Source: Roseovarius salinarum (GTDB taxonomy: Bacteria > Pseudomonadota > Alphaproteobacteria > Rhodobacterales > Rhodobacteraceae). From it: a stretch of DNA of 64,000 bases. The number at the start of each line of letters is the position of its first letter. Position 1 is the first letter of the stretch. Below, piece after piece: positions 45,601 through 53,833 of the stretch. The notes beneath the pieces are model-generated. The model was not told the origin of the DNA. It worked only from the letters and a program-made list of their open reading frames with translations, and made no database searches. A program made the translations under genes and the position numbers. The stretch is from the NCBI RefSeq assembly GCF_002834145.1, contig NZ_PHNT01000011.1, forward strand, positions 1-64,000, read 5' to 3'.

Positions 45601-45704
45601 TGGGCGAGGTGCTGGAATTCGGCAAGACCGACGGCACCTTCGTGAAGGCCAGGATCGTCGAGCCGGTGTTCTACGACAAGGACGGGGAAAAGCAGAATGG
45701 CTAA
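42693..45704 (+). CDS. soxA: Sarcosine oxidase, alpha subunit
   Basis: 1003 residues. The N-terminal domain holds RPRGIVASGAEEPNALV, the dinucleotide fold is DVLVVGGGLAGLQAARAAG (about 169-187), and the C-terminal half is the aminomethyltransferase (GCV_T) domain that binds tetrahydrofolate (ASTLGKIIVKGPDAGRFMDM, RIAFAGELSFELAVP, EKGFIMIGDETDGTVIPQDL). It binds NAD and folate and completes formation of 5,10-methylene-tetrahydrofolate. Coupled to soxD and overlapping soxG by 8 bp. An Ala/Lys-rich linker near 470-500 is a local variation. Confidence 0.97.
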   Translation: MSTRLAKGGRRLDRSRKIEFTFNGKRLAGHAGDTLASALLANDQVMVGRSFKYHRPRGIVASGAEEPNALVGLGEGPRFEPNQRTTTTELFDGLTCVSQNHWPSLEFDVGALNDSLARFFPAGFYYKTFLFPRPFWKHVYEPVIRQSAGLGKAPKDLDPDRYEHFHAYVDVLVVGGGLAGLQAARAAGQAGARVLVLEQTPHWGGRAPVDGGTVDGKPVEDFIADTLSELEAMDNVTLRARTMGAAVYDHGYALGYERVADHAPGAEGPRHRLWRIRAGRIVTATGAIERPLSFAGNDLPGVMLASAVRDYVVDYGVSAGDRTVVVTNNDDAYRTAITLKQAGLEVPLILDARAGGGGPLAEAARGMGIRVENGKGIAKVKGRKRVEGVAICAQAGEGAVLEEVACDAVAMSGGWSPVVHLWSHCGGKLTWDTGQALFRPDPERAPTGADGAGFVLAAGAANGALDLAGGLADADAAGKAAAKQAGHAPGRKAAPKAETEEAAPIEPVWLMPQGAGPALRMKAWLDYQNDVKVSDVQLAAREGYTSVEHTKRYTTLGMATDQGKLSNINGLATLAGALGEEIPNVGTTTFRPPYTPISMASIAGDARGRTFQPIRRTPMHDRHEANGAYWEPVGHWRRPYCYLRDGESVEDALTREINQTRASLGLLDASTLGKIIVKGPDAGRFMDMMYTNMMSTLKPGRCRYGLMCSENGFLMDDGVVARLDEDTFLCHTTSGGADRVHGHMEEWLQTEWWDWQVYTANLTEQYAQVGVVGPKSRETLQKLTDDDISAEALTFMGWTEIDLRGIPARVFRIAFAGELSFELAVPANQGRALWDMLMEAGAEFNVMPYGTEAMHVMRAEKGFIMIGDETDGTVIPQDLNLHWAISKKKDDYIGKRAQARSHMTSPDRWRLVGLETLDGSVLPDGIYAVGEGTNANGQRNMIGRVTSTYHSPTLGRGIAMGLVKHGPERMGEVLEFGKTDGTFVKARIVEPVFYDKDGEKQNG

Positions 45705-46269
45705 GGCAGTCAGCGCGCTGGACGGCGCCAGCCACGACGGGTACGTCAGGGTCGAGGAGGCCGGTCTGCAGGGCATGATCACCCTGCGCGGCGACCTTTC
45801 GCTGGATGCGGTCAGGGCCGCGGCCACAACCGCCTCGGGCACCGAGATGCCCGGCACGCGCGAGATCCGGGCGGCCGAGGACCGCGCGCTGGCGTGGATG
45901 TCACCCGACGAACTGTTGCTGATGCTGCCCTACGAGGAGGCGCCGGAGACGGTGCAACAGCTGCAGGACGCCCTGGCGGGGACGCACCACCTTGCCGTCA
46001 ACGTCTCGGACGCGCGCGCGATGTTCCGCCTGTCGGGCGGACCGCCGGTGCGCGAGGTGGCGGCCAAGCTGTGCCCGGTGGATTTGGCCCCCGGGCGCTT
46101 CGAGCCCGGGGAGTTCCGCCGTACGCGGCTGGCACAGGTGGCGGCCGCGATCTGGATGCCCGACGCGCAGAGCCTTCAGGTCATCTGTTTCCGCTCCGTG
46201 GCCGGGTATGTCCACGACCTGCTGTGCGACGCGGCCGCGCCGGGCGGCGAGGTCGGCTACCTCGTCTGA
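45697..46269 (+). CDS. soxG: Sarcosine oxidase, gamma subunit
   Basis: 190 residues of the SoxG/YgfZ-like fold: GMITLRGDLSLDAV, DELLLMLPYEEAPE, VSDARAMFRLSGGPPVREV and the C-terminal CFRSVAGYVHDLL. It is the structural fourth subunit. It is the last gene of the operon; no folate-metabolism genes such as purU or glyA follow, unlike in many sox loci. Confidence 0.95.
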   Translation: MAKAVSALDGASHDGYVRVEEAGLQGMITLRGDLSLDAVRAAATTASGTEMPGTREIRAAEDRALAWMSPDELLLMLPYEEAPETVQQLQDALAGTHHLAVNVSDARAMFRLSGGPPVREVAAKLCPVDLAPGRFEPGEFRRTRLAQVAAAIWMPDAQSLQVICFRSVAGYVHDLLCDAAAPGGEVGYLV

Positions 46270-46385
46270 CCCGCGCGCGTGTCAGGGCCGGGGCGGAATG
46301 TCGCGGATCGGCCTTGACCTCCCCCCACGGTCGGACACATGTAGACGGCACGTCAAAACAGATTTCAAGGACAGGGGGCCAACCC

Positions 46386-46985
46386 ATGAGCTTCGAACTT
46401 CCCGATCTGCCATACTCGCACGATGCGCTGGCCGACAGCGGCATGTCGCGCGAGACGCTGGAATACCACCACGACATTCACCACAAGGCTTACGTCGACA
46501 ACGGCAACAAGGCGATTGCCGGCACCGAGTGGGAAGGCAAGCCCGTCGAGGAGATCATCAAGGGCACCTATGACCCCAAGGCGATCGCCCAGAGCGGCAT
46601 CTTCAACAACGCCAGCCAGCACTGGAACCACACCCAGTTCTGGCAGATGATGGCGCCCGGCGGCACCGGCATGCCCGGCGAGCTGGAAAAGGCGCTGACC
46701 GAGGCCTTCGGTTCGGTCGACGACTTCAAGCAGAAATTCGCGGCCGCCGGCGCCGGTCAGTTCGGATCGGGCTGGGCATGGCTTGTCAAGGATACCGATG
46801 GCAGCCTCAAGATCACCAGCACCGAGAACGGCGTGAACCCGCTGTGCTTCGGCCAGACGGCGCTGCTGGGCTGCGACGTGTGGGAGCATTCCTACTACAT
46901 CGACTTCCGCAACAAGCGCCCCGCGTACCTGCAGAACTTCCTGGACAACCTGGTGAACTGGGAAGACGTGGCCAGCCGGATGTGA
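46386..46985 (+). CDS. sodB: Superoxide dismutase, Fe type
   Basis: 199 residues without signal peptide. The metal ligands are H28 (LEYHHD), H82 (WNHTQFW), D164 and H168 (DVWEHSYY). Q78 upstream of WNH, in place of the later glutamine of Mn enzymes, favours iron. It dismutates superoxide in the cytoplasm. A strong hairpin terminator follows. Confidence 0.95.
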   Translation: MSFELPDLPYSHDALADSGMSRETLEYHHDIHHKAYVDNGNKAIAGTEWEGKPVEEIIKGTYDPKAIAQSGIFNNASQHWNHTQFWQMMAPGGTGMPGELEKALTEAFGSVDDFKQKFAAAGAGQFGSGWAWLVKDTDGSLKITSTENGVNPLCFGQTALLGCDVWEHSYYIDFRNKRPAYLQNFLDNLVNWEDVASRM

Positions 46986-47007
46986 TGGCCGGGACCGTCT
47001 GAAACAC

Positions 47008-47045
47008 CGCGGCCCGCGCCATCCCGGCGCGGGCCGTGTCGTTTT
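47008..47045 (+). terminator. Rho-independent terminator after sodB
   Basis: GGCCCGCGCC (47011-47020) pairs with GGCGCGGGCC (47026-47035) over a 5-base loop, with extra pairing outside, followed by GTGTCGTTTTG. It begins about 25 bp after the sodB stop. Confidence 0.75.
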
Positions 47046-47132
47046 GATTTGTGTCATCGCCCTTCGGCCGGCGATGGGCTTTCATGCAAGGATCCGATGC
47101 GCCAGATTGCGCACGACAGAAGGAGGACAATA

Positions 47133-47591
47133 ATGATCGAGTTGCGCCAAGGCACCTGGGTTCTCGTGGCGGACGGGGAAAAGGCGATGTTCCTCGAAAA
47201 CCTCACGGACGGCGAAGACCCCTACCTGCGGGTCCTTCGGCACGAGGAACAGGAAAACCCCCGCCACGGCGAGCAGACCAGCGACCGGCCCGGGCGCATG
47301 CCGGATGCCGGCGTCGGCCAGCGATCCTCGATGCAGGAGGCCGACTGGCACAAGCTGGCGAAGGACCGTTTCGCCTCGGAAATGGCCGACCTGCTGTACC
47401 GGTACGCCCACATGAACGCGTTCAGCCGCATCGTCCTTGTGGCCCCGTCCAAGGTTCTCGGCGCGCTGCGCGACCAACTCCACAAGGAGGTCAGCCAACG
47501 CGTCATCGCCGAGGTGTCAAAGGACATGACCAACCACCCCGTCAACGAGGTGGAAAGGCTGCTCAAGACCGAGCTGGCGGCGCGACGCTAG
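47133..47591 (+). CDS. Host-attachment-family protein (AtsE-like)
   Basis: 152 residues: GTWVLVADGEKAMFLEN, the acidic/His segment with DRPGRMPDAG, FASEMADLLYRYAHMNAFSRIVLVAP and the family motif VPSK-like APSKVLGALRDQLHKEV, then EVSKDMTNHPVNEVERLL. The family is named for an Agrobacterium protein linked to plant-surface attachment, but most members are free-living and their molecular role is unknown. A strong AAGGAGG precedes the ATG at 47133, which decides the start. Confidence 0.85.
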   Translation: MIELRQGTWVLVADGEKAMFLENLTDGEDPYLRVLRHEEQENPRHGEQTSDRPGRMPDAGVGQRSSMQEADWHKLAKDRFASEMADLLYRYAHMNAFSRIVLVAPSKVLGALRDQLHKEVSQRVIAEVSKDMTNHPVNEVERLLKTELAARR

Positions 47592-47697
47592 GCGCCCACG
47601 CCATCCGCGGCGCCCCGGCGCGGGGGATGCTGCCTTCCCCGATCCGGGCTTTCGTGCGATACTGTGATCGCACGTTGGCCGGGTCGGGGGAATTTTC

Positions 47698-48645
47698 ATG
47701 AAAAACGCCGTTCTGGCGAGCGTGATGCTGCTCGCCGCGTGCGATCTTGCCAAGCAGGACATTTACAGTTCCGGCGGGTTCGTCGAGGCGAGCTATTTCT
47801 CGCATCTGTTTCCCGCCACGACCCATCAGCAACGATTTGATCGCTACCTGCTGTCCTTTTCCGTCCTGGCGCCGCTGGCGCTGGAAACGGCCGTGGATGG
47901 ACAACAGGCCTCTGCCGCGATCGGGCGGGTGAACGCGACGTACCGGTCGCTCGCGGTGCTGCAGACGGCGGCGGCGAGCTGCACCATCGGCCCGGCGACA
48001 GACGACCTGCCGTCGGAGATCCCCGCACCGTGTCGCGAGGATGTGCCGAAGGACGGCCAGCCCAACGCCTATGCGTTCGAAACCGCTGCCTATGACGTGC
48101 AGTCCGACCTGTATTTCCTGTCCAAGACGCTGATCGTGAACCTCGATCTTGACGGCACGGCGCGCGATCTGGCCGCGCTCGACATCGACGGGCTGCTGGC
48201 GGTGTCCGGGCGGATGGATGACCTCTTTCCCGTCGTGCGCCGCGGTGCGGCAACCTACCGCGACAGCATCGTGCTGCTGGCCGACGCGGTGCAAACGTCC
48301 TGCGCGGCTTCGGGATACACGAGGGAGGAATACCCCGACTCGGAGTGCGCTCGGCTCGAAACGCGGCTCAGGGACACCTTCCATCGCGGCGATCCGCCGG
48401 ACGCGGTGTTCGACATCGAAGAGCTGCTCGAACTCGCCAGCGCCGCCAGCCGCACGCATCGCTGGTCGATGACCCCCCAGCAGCGCCGCGCGGTCATCCA
48501 TCACGTCGACCGCGCCTGTGACCATGCCTTCGCTTTCCAGTCAATCGGCCGTGGCGCATCCGCGCAGAAGCGGAGTTGCGGAGTTGCGGATGGCGATGGC
48601 ATCGACTCGGCGCGCAGGGAATTGCTCGGCCGCCTCGCGGGGTGA
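47698..48645 (+). CDS. Predicted lipoprotein of unknown function
   Basis: 315 residues. The N-terminus MKNAVLASVMLLAACDLAKQ is a lipoprotein signal with lipobox LAAC (C15). The mature part is mostly helical with several cysteines (SCTIG, PCRED, SCAAS, ECARLE, ACDHA) and no family that I recognise. It stands alone between the host-attachment-family gene and rarD, with about 100 bp upstream. The basic C-terminal 40 residues differ in composition and could reflect a recent extension. Confidence 0.6.
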   Translation: MKNAVLASVMLLAACDLAKQDIYSSGGFVEASYFSHLFPATTHQQRFDRYLLSFSVLAPLALETAVDGQQASAAIGRVNATYRSLAVLQTAAASCTIGPATDDLPSEIPAPCREDVPKDGQPNAYAFETAAYDVQSDLYFLSKTLIVNLDLDGTARDLAALDIDGLLAVSGRMDDLFPVVRRGAATYRDSIVLLADAVQTSCAASGYTREEYPDSECARLETRLRDTFHRGDPPDAVFDIEELLELASAASRTHRWSMTPQQRRAVIHHVDRACDHAFAFQSIGRGASAQKRSCGVADGDGIDSARRELLGRLAG

Positions 48646-48776
48646 CACGGGCGGCGCCCGCAGCCGGCAACGGACCCGGCTTCGCGACAAGAACAGCACC
48701 ACCCGGCGCCCCCCGGGGCTTGCCATTCCTGCCCGATCGGGGCAGCACGGGCGGCAGGCAGCGATGGGGCAAGGCG

Positions 48777-49697
48777 ATGCGCGAGGCGGTCAAGGGTGTT
48801 GCGGCGATGGTGCTGGCCTGTACCATCTGGGGCCTCTCGCCCCTGTTCTACAAGCTGCTCACCCACATCCCGCCCATCGAGATCCTTGCGCACCGCACGC
48901 TGTGGTCGCTGGCCTTCTTCGCCGGCGTTCTGGCGGTGCAGGGGCGGCTGGCATGGCTGGCCCGGGCCGTGGGCACCCTGCGGTCGGCGCGGGTGATCGG
49001 CTTTGCCGCGCTCATGATCTCGACGAACTGGTTCGTCTTCATCACCTCGATCCAGATCGGGAAGGCGCTCGAGGCCTCGATGGGCTACTACACGTTCCCG
49101 CTGGTGGCGGTGCTGCTCGGCGCGGTGGTGTTCCGCGAACGGCTGGGGCGCGCGCAGCGCTGGGCGGTGGCGCTGGCCGCCGCGGCCGTGATCACGCTCA
49201 CGGCTGGTCTGGGCGTGGCGCCGTGGATCGCGCTGGTCCTGGCCACCACCTTCGGGCTTTACGGCGTGGCCAAGAAACACCTGGAGGTCGGGCCGGTCGT
49301 GTCGGTCACGGGCGAGGTGCTGCTGCTTTCGCCGATCGCGCTGGCAGTGCTGGCGGTCGCGCACGCCGATGGCGGCGGGGCCTTCGGCGCGGCATGGGGC
49401 GACAGCCTGCTGCTGGCGGCCTCGGGCGTGATCACGGCGACGCCGCTGATCCTGTTCAGCTACGCCACCCGCCGGGTCACGCTGGCCTCGGTGGGTTTGA
49501 TCCAGTACCTCAACCCCACGCTTCAGTTCCTGGTGGCCACGCTGGTGTTCCGCGAGCTTTTCACGCCGTGGCACGCGCTGGCCTTCGGCATGATCTGGAC
49601 GGCCCTGGCGATCTACACGGTCGCCGCGCTGCGTCAGGACAGGGCGGCGCGCAGGGCCGCCGCCAGCGCCTCGGGCGTGTCGATGACCTCGAGATAG
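48777..49697 (+). CDS. rarD: RarD-type EamA (DMT) transporter
   Basis: 306 residues with ten predicted membrane helices in two EamA repeats. The opening GVAAMVLACTIWGLSPLFYKLL, then PIEILAHRTLWSL and NWFVFITSIQIGKALEASMGYY, matches RarD (named for chloramphenicol sensitivity) closely. The transported compound is unknown. The ATG at 48777 follows GGGGCAAGG. Its last 64 bp overlap the end of the convergent LOG gene. Confidence 0.88.
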   Translation: MREAVKGVAAMVLACTIWGLSPLFYKLLTHIPPIEILAHRTLWSLAFFAGVLAVQGRLAWLARAVGTLRSARVIGFAALMISTNWFVFITSIQIGKALEASMGYYTFPLVAVLLGAVVFRERLGRAQRWAVALAAAAVITLTAGLGVAPWIALVLATTFGLYGVAKKHLEVGPVVSVTGEVLLLSPIALAVLAVAHADGGGAFGAAWGDSLLLAASGVITATPLILFSYATRRVTLASVGLIQYLNPTLQFLVATLVFRELFTPWHALAFGMIWTALAIYTVAALRQDRAARRAAASASGVSMTSR

Positions 49698-50185
49698 CCG
49701 AGAAGCGAGGTATCCGCGAAACCCTGTTCGATCACGTGGTCCAGGACCGCCGTCAAGGGCGCCCAGTAGTCCCGAGTGTTGAGCAGGAAGATCGGCTTGG
49801 TATGCAGCCCCAGCTGGCGCCAGGTCAGCACCTCGAAGAACTCGTCGAGCGAACCGGCCCCGCCCGGAAGAACCACGATGGCGTCCGAGTTCATGAACAT
49901 GACCTTCTTGCGCTCGTGCATGTTCTCGGTGACCACGAAACTCGTCAGGTCGGCGTTGCGGCGTTCGGCGTGCATCAGGTGCATGGGGATCACGCCGAAG
50001 GTTTCGCCGCCGGCCGTCTGCGCGGCGCGCGCGGTGGCGCCCATCAGCCCGATATCGCCCGCCCCGTAGACCAGCCGCCAGCCGTTCTCGGCCAGAAGGC
50101 GGCCCAGTCGGGTGGCCTCCGCCTCGTAGGCGGGATCGCCCCCCGAGCGTGAGCCGCAAAAGACACAGATCGACCGCTGTGGCAC
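49634..50185 (-). CDS. LOG-family (TIGR00730) nucleotide phosphoribohydrolase
   Basis: 183 residues: SICVFCGSRSGGDPAY, LVYGAGDIGLMGATARAA, the catalytic ERKKVMFMNSDAIVVLPGG and GAGSLDEFFEVLTWRQLG. Enzymes of this family cleave cytokinin riboside 5'-monophosphates or purine nucleotides to base plus ribose phosphate. The start is a GTG at 50185 (MPQRSICVFCGS) with AGGGGTG upstream; the frame remains open far beyond it, but only antisense to the LysM gene. Its end overlaps rarD by 64 bp, tail to tail. Confidence 0.9.
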   Translation of the reverse strand: MPQRSICVFCGSRSGGDPAYEAEATRLGRLLAENGWRLVYGAGDIGLMGATARAAQTAGGETFGVIPMHLMHAERRNADLTSFVVTENMHERKKVMFMNSDAIVVLPGGAGSLDEFFEVLTWRQLGLHTKPIFLLNTRDYWAPLTAVLDHVIEQGFADTSLLGYLEVIDTPEALAAALRAALS

Positions 50186-50287
50186 TGGTTCACCCCTGTA
50201 TCGCGGTGTGTTGTTTTGACCCCTGATAGCCTTGTTGATATTGTCCGGCAACCGCGGGGTCGCGCGCCCCGCCGACGAGGAGAAACC

Positions 50288-51868
50288 ATGAGCAAACTGA
50301 CAGGGTTGGCAAGCGGTCCGGTCCTCGGCGCGGCCGGGGTGGCGGCCGCTGCCGGCGTGGTCGGCACGGCCCTGTATTTCTCCGGGGCGTTCACGCCGGA
50401 AACCCCGACGCCGGACGCGGCCGCGATCAGCCAGCCCGAGGCCCCAGAGGCCGAGGCCCCCGAGGCCGGAACACCACCCCCCGCCCCGGAACCGCAGGCG
50501 CCCGCGCCCGAGGAAGCGCCGAGCCCGGCGCCACCGTCCTTCGACGTCGTGCGCCTCGAACCCGACGGCGAGTTGCTGGTCGCGGGCACCACGCAGGCCG
50601 ACTGGACCACCAAGCTCGTGATGGATGGCGAGGACCTGGGCCGCGTCACGCCGGACAACAGCGGGAAGTTCGTGAAGTTCGTGGACGTGGAGACCAGCGG
50701 CGAGCCGCGTGTCCTGTCGCTGGTGATGCGCGAACCGGAGACCGGCGAGGAGATCGTTTCGAAGTCGGAGGTCATCCTCGCGCCCACGCCGCAGGAGCCC
50801 GAGACGCCGGAGCCCGAGGTCGCCGAGGCGGAGCCACCGTCGGACCCGCAGGTCTCGGTTTCCGAGCCCGAAGGCGGCGAGGCGGCTCTGCCCGGGGCCG
50901 CGCCCGATGTCGCGGCCGTGGAGCCGCAGCCCGACACGCCCGAGGTTTCCGGCACGCCGGACGCGGCGCCCGAGGCGACGGCGCCCCCGGCCGCCGAGAC
51001 CGGCACGGCCGCCCCCGCGCCCGAGGCCGACCCGAAGGTCGCCGTCGCGCAACCCGAGGGCGGGACCGAGGAAGCCGTTGCACCGGCGCCCGACGTTGCT
51101 GTCGTCGACCCGGCCCCGGAAACGGACGGGACCGCGCCGGACGCCGGCGAGGAGCCCGCGCCCGGCGGGGCCGCCGACCCCGAAACCGATGCCGCCCCGC
51201 AGCCCGACGCCCAACAGGAGGTCGTGCGCGCCGCCGCGCCCGAGACGGATGGCGGGCCGGTCGACGTGACAGGGGCGACACCGCCGCCCACGCCGTCCGC
51301 GGAAACGCCCGCTGCTCCGGCCGCCACGACCGCGGTTCTGCTCAGTGACGAGGAAGGCGTGCGCGTCGTCCAGCCCCCCGAGCCGCGGGAAAGCTCGCCC
51401 GAGGTGATGTCGGCCGTCGCGCTCGACGCGATCAGTTATTCCGAAACCGGTGAAGTGGAGTTGTCCGGGCGTGGCGGCAGCGGTCGCTACGTGCGGGTCT
51501 ACCTCGACAACCGGCCCATCAAGACATCGCGCATTGCCGCCAGCGGCCAGTGGCGCACCGGGCTGCCGCAGGTCGATACCGGTGTCTATACCCTGCGCAT
51601 CGACGAGGTCGACGAGAGGGGCGAGGTGGTTTCGCGTGTCGAGACGCCGTTCAAGCGCGAGGATCCGGAGAACATCGAATTCCTGCGCGATGCGCAGGGC
51701 AAGATCGAGGCCGTGACCGTCCAGCCCGGAAACACGCTGTGGGCGATTTCGCGCGAGGCCTACGGCGAGCCCACGGCCTACATGCGGCTTTACCGGGCCA
51801 ACCGCGACCTGATCCGCGATCCCGACCTGATCTATCCCGGGCAGGTGTTTTCCGTCCCCGAAGACTGA
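50288..51868 (+). CDS. LysM-domain protein with long Pro/Ala/Glu-rich linker
   Basis: 526 residues. One N-terminal membrane helix (PVLGAAGVAAAAGVVGTALYF) is followed by an acidic Pro-rich stretch (about 35-80), a small domain (FDVVRLEPDGELLVAG ... LVMREPETGEEIVSKSE), a second Pro/Ala/Glu linker of about 190 residues, another such beta domain (VELSGRGGSGRYVRVYLDNR) and a C-terminal LysM (VTVQPGNTLWAISREAYGEP ... IYPGQVFSVPED). The LysM should bind peptidoglycan glycan, so the protein spans the periplasm from inner membrane to wall. It is divergent from the LOG gene. Confidence 0.88.
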   Translation: MSKLTGLASGPVLGAAGVAAAAGVVGTALYFSGAFTPETPTPDAAAISQPEAPEAEAPEAGTPPPAPEPQAPAPEEAPSPAPPSFDVVRLEPDGELLVAGTTQADWTTKLVMDGEDLGRVTPDNSGKFVKFVDVETSGEPRVLSLVMREPETGEEIVSKSEVILAPTPQEPETPEPEVAEAEPPSDPQVSVSEPEGGEAALPGAAPDVAAVEPQPDTPEVSGTPDAAPEATAPPAAETGTAAPAPEADPKVAVAQPEGGTEEAVAPAPDVAVVDPAPETDGTAPDAGEEPAPGGAADPETDAAPQPDAQQEVVRAAAPETDGGPVDVTGATPPPTPSAETPAAPAATTAVLLSDEEGVRVVQPPEPRESSPEVMSAVALDAISYSETGEVELSGRGGSGRYVRVYLDNRPIKTSRIAASGQWRTGLPQVDTGVYTLRIDEVDERGEVVSRVETPFKREDPENIEFLRDAQGKIEAVTVQPGNTLWAISREAYGEPTAYMRLYRANRDLIRDPDLIYPGQVFSVPED

Positions 51869-51946
51869 CGCGCCGCCCGGCGCTATGGCCTTTGCCGGCG
51901 CGCGGCGCTATCTCGTGGGCTGTTGTTTCCGCTTGGGGAGCGCGCG

Positions 51947-53761
51947 ATGCGCCGCAGACACCTGACCACCACCGAGGCGCCGCAGAACGGCTGGCAGGTG
52001 ATCGCGCGCGTTGCCCCCTATCTCTGGCCCGCCGACAAGCCCTGGGTGAAGCGCCGTGTCGTCCTGGCGCTGCTGGCGCTTTTCCTGGCCAAGCTGGTGG
52101 CGGTGGGCACGCCCTATCTTTACAAGGCCGCGGTCGACGCGCTGGGGGGCGAGGGCGACGCCGCGGGCTGGATGCTGGCCATCGGCGCCATCGGGCTGAC
52201 GGTGGGCTACGGCATGGCGCGGCTGATGAACACGGGCTTCCAGCAATTGCGGGACGTCATTTTCGCGCGCGTGGCCCAGCGGGCGCTGCGCCAGCTCGCG
52301 CTGGAGACGTTCCGCCACATCCACCGGCTGTCGCTGCGCTATCACATCACCCGGCGCACGGGCGGGCTGAGCCGGATCATCGAGCGCGGGGTCAAGGGCG
52401 TCGAGTTCCTGTTGCGGTTCCTGCTGTTTTCCATCGGGCCGCTGGTGCTGGAGCTTCTGATGATCGGCATCGTCCTGTGGACGCTGTTCGATTTCTGGTA
52501 TCTCGCTGTCGTGGTGGGCGTGATCGCGGCCTATGTCGCCTTCACCTTCAAGGTCACCGAATGGCGCGTGAAGTTGCGCAAGCAGATGAACGACCAGGAC
52601 ACCGACGCCAACCAGAAGGCGATCGACAGCCTGCTGAACTTCGAGACGGTCAAGTATTTCGGCGCCGAGGGCCGCGAGGCCGCGCGCTACGACGCGGCGA
52701 TGGCCGGGTACGAGGAGGCCGCGCTGCGCACCAGCTATTCGCTGGCCTTTCTCAACTTCGGGCAGGCGTTCCTGATCACCGGCGGCCTGGTGGCGGTGAT
52801 GGTGATGGCCGCCGTGGGCGTGCAGGACGGCACGCTCACGGTGGGTGATTTCGTGATGGTCAATTCCTACATGATCCAGATCACCATGCCGCTGAATTTC
52901 CTCGGCACCGTCTACCGCGAGATCCGGCAGAGCCTCGTGGACATGGCCGAGATGTTCGACCTGCTCGAACAGCCCCCCGATGTGACCGACAAGCCCGACG
53001 CGCGACCGCTGGAGGTTTCGGGCGGCGCGGTGCGTTTCGACGAGGTCGTGTTCGGCTACGACCCCGACCGGCCGATCCTGAAGGGCGTGACGCTCGACGT
53101 GCCGGCCGGGCAGACGGTGGCCGTCGTCGGGCCGTCGGGGTCGGGCAAGTCCACGATCGGCCGGCTGCTGTTCCGGTTCTACGACGTGGCAAGCGGCGCG
53201 GTCACGATCGACGGCCAGGACGTGCGCGACGTGACGCAGGACAGCCTTCACGCCGCCATCGGCGTGGTTCCGCAGGACACGGTGCTGTTCAACGACACGA
53301 TCCGCTACAACATCGCCTACGGCCGCGATGATGCCACCCCGGCCGAGATCGAGGCCGCGGCGCGCGCGGCCCAGATCCACGACTTCATCGAGCGCCTGCC
53401 GCAGGGGTATGACACGACGGTGGGCGAACGGGGCCTGAAATTGTCGGGCGGCGAGAAACAGCGCGTCGGCATCGCGCGCACGCTGCTCAAGGACCCGCCG
53501 ATCCTGCTGCTGGACGAGGCCACGAGCGCGCTTGACACCGAGACCGAGCAGGACATCCAGGGGGCGCTTGCGCGGGCCGGACAGGGGCGCACCGTCATGA
53601 CCATCGCGCACCGGTTGTCCACGGTCGCCGATGCCGATCGCATCGTCGTGCTGGAAGACGGCCGGATCGTCGAACAGGGCACCCACGCCGAGCTTCTGGC
53701 GCGCAACGGGCGCTATGCCGGGCTGTGGCGGCGCCAGCAGGCAGAGTCCGAGGCCGCCTGA
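51947..53761 (+). CDS. Atm1-type ABC exporter (fused membrane and ATPase domains)
   Basis: 604 residues. Six membrane helices in the first 330 residues include the Atm1/HMT-type segments TRRTGGLSRIIERGVKG and NFETVKYFGAEGREAARY. The ATPase domain has Walker [13 protein letters not shown]-loop GVVPQDTVLFND, signature KLSGGEKQRVGIART and Walker B ILLLDEATSALD. Bacterial Atm1 proteins export glutathione conjugates or metal-thiol compounds. The ATG at 51947 follows TTGGGGAG; the adjacent exosortase gene begins 72 bp after the stop. Confidence 0.92.
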   Translation: MRRRHLTTTEAPQNGWQVIARVAPYLWPADKPWVKRRVVLALLALFLAKLVAVGTPYLYKAAVDALGGEGDAAGWMLAIGAIGLTVGYGMARLMNTGFQQLRDVIFARVAQRALRQLALETFRHIHRLSLRYHITRRTGGLSRIIERGVKGVEFLLRFLLFSIGPLVLELLMIGIVLWTLFDFWYLAVVVGVIAAYVAFTFKVTEWRVKLRKQMNDQDTDANQKAIDSLLNFETVKYFGAEGREAARYDAAMAGYEEAALRTSYSLAFLNFGQAFLITGGLVAVMVMAAVGVQDGTLTVGDFVMVNSYMIQITMPLNFLGTVYREIRQSLVDMAEMFDLLEQPPDVTDKPDARPLEVSGGAVRFDEVVFGYDPDRPILKGVTLDVPAGQTVAVVGPSGSGKSTIGRLLFRFYDVASGAVTIDGQDVRDVTQDSLHAAIGVVPQDTVLFNDTIRYNIAYGRDDATPAEIEAAARAAQIHDFIERLPQGYDTTVGERGLKLSGGEKQRVGIARTLLKDPPILLLDEATSALDTETEQDIQGALARAGQGRTVMTIAHRLSTVADADRIVVLEDGRIVEQGTHAELLARNGRYAGLWRRQQAESEAA

Positions 53762-53833
53762 TGGGGAGAGGAACACGCTTTTTGCCCGACCCGTGCCATG
53801 ATTCCGGCAGGTTGGTCCTTTAGGGCGAACGGC

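Noticed and set aside
49634-51214. A 526-residue version of the LOG protein with a Gly/Arg-rich N-terminal extension
   Set aside because: The extension is antisense to the LysM protein linker; the family N-terminus begins at the GTG at 50185.
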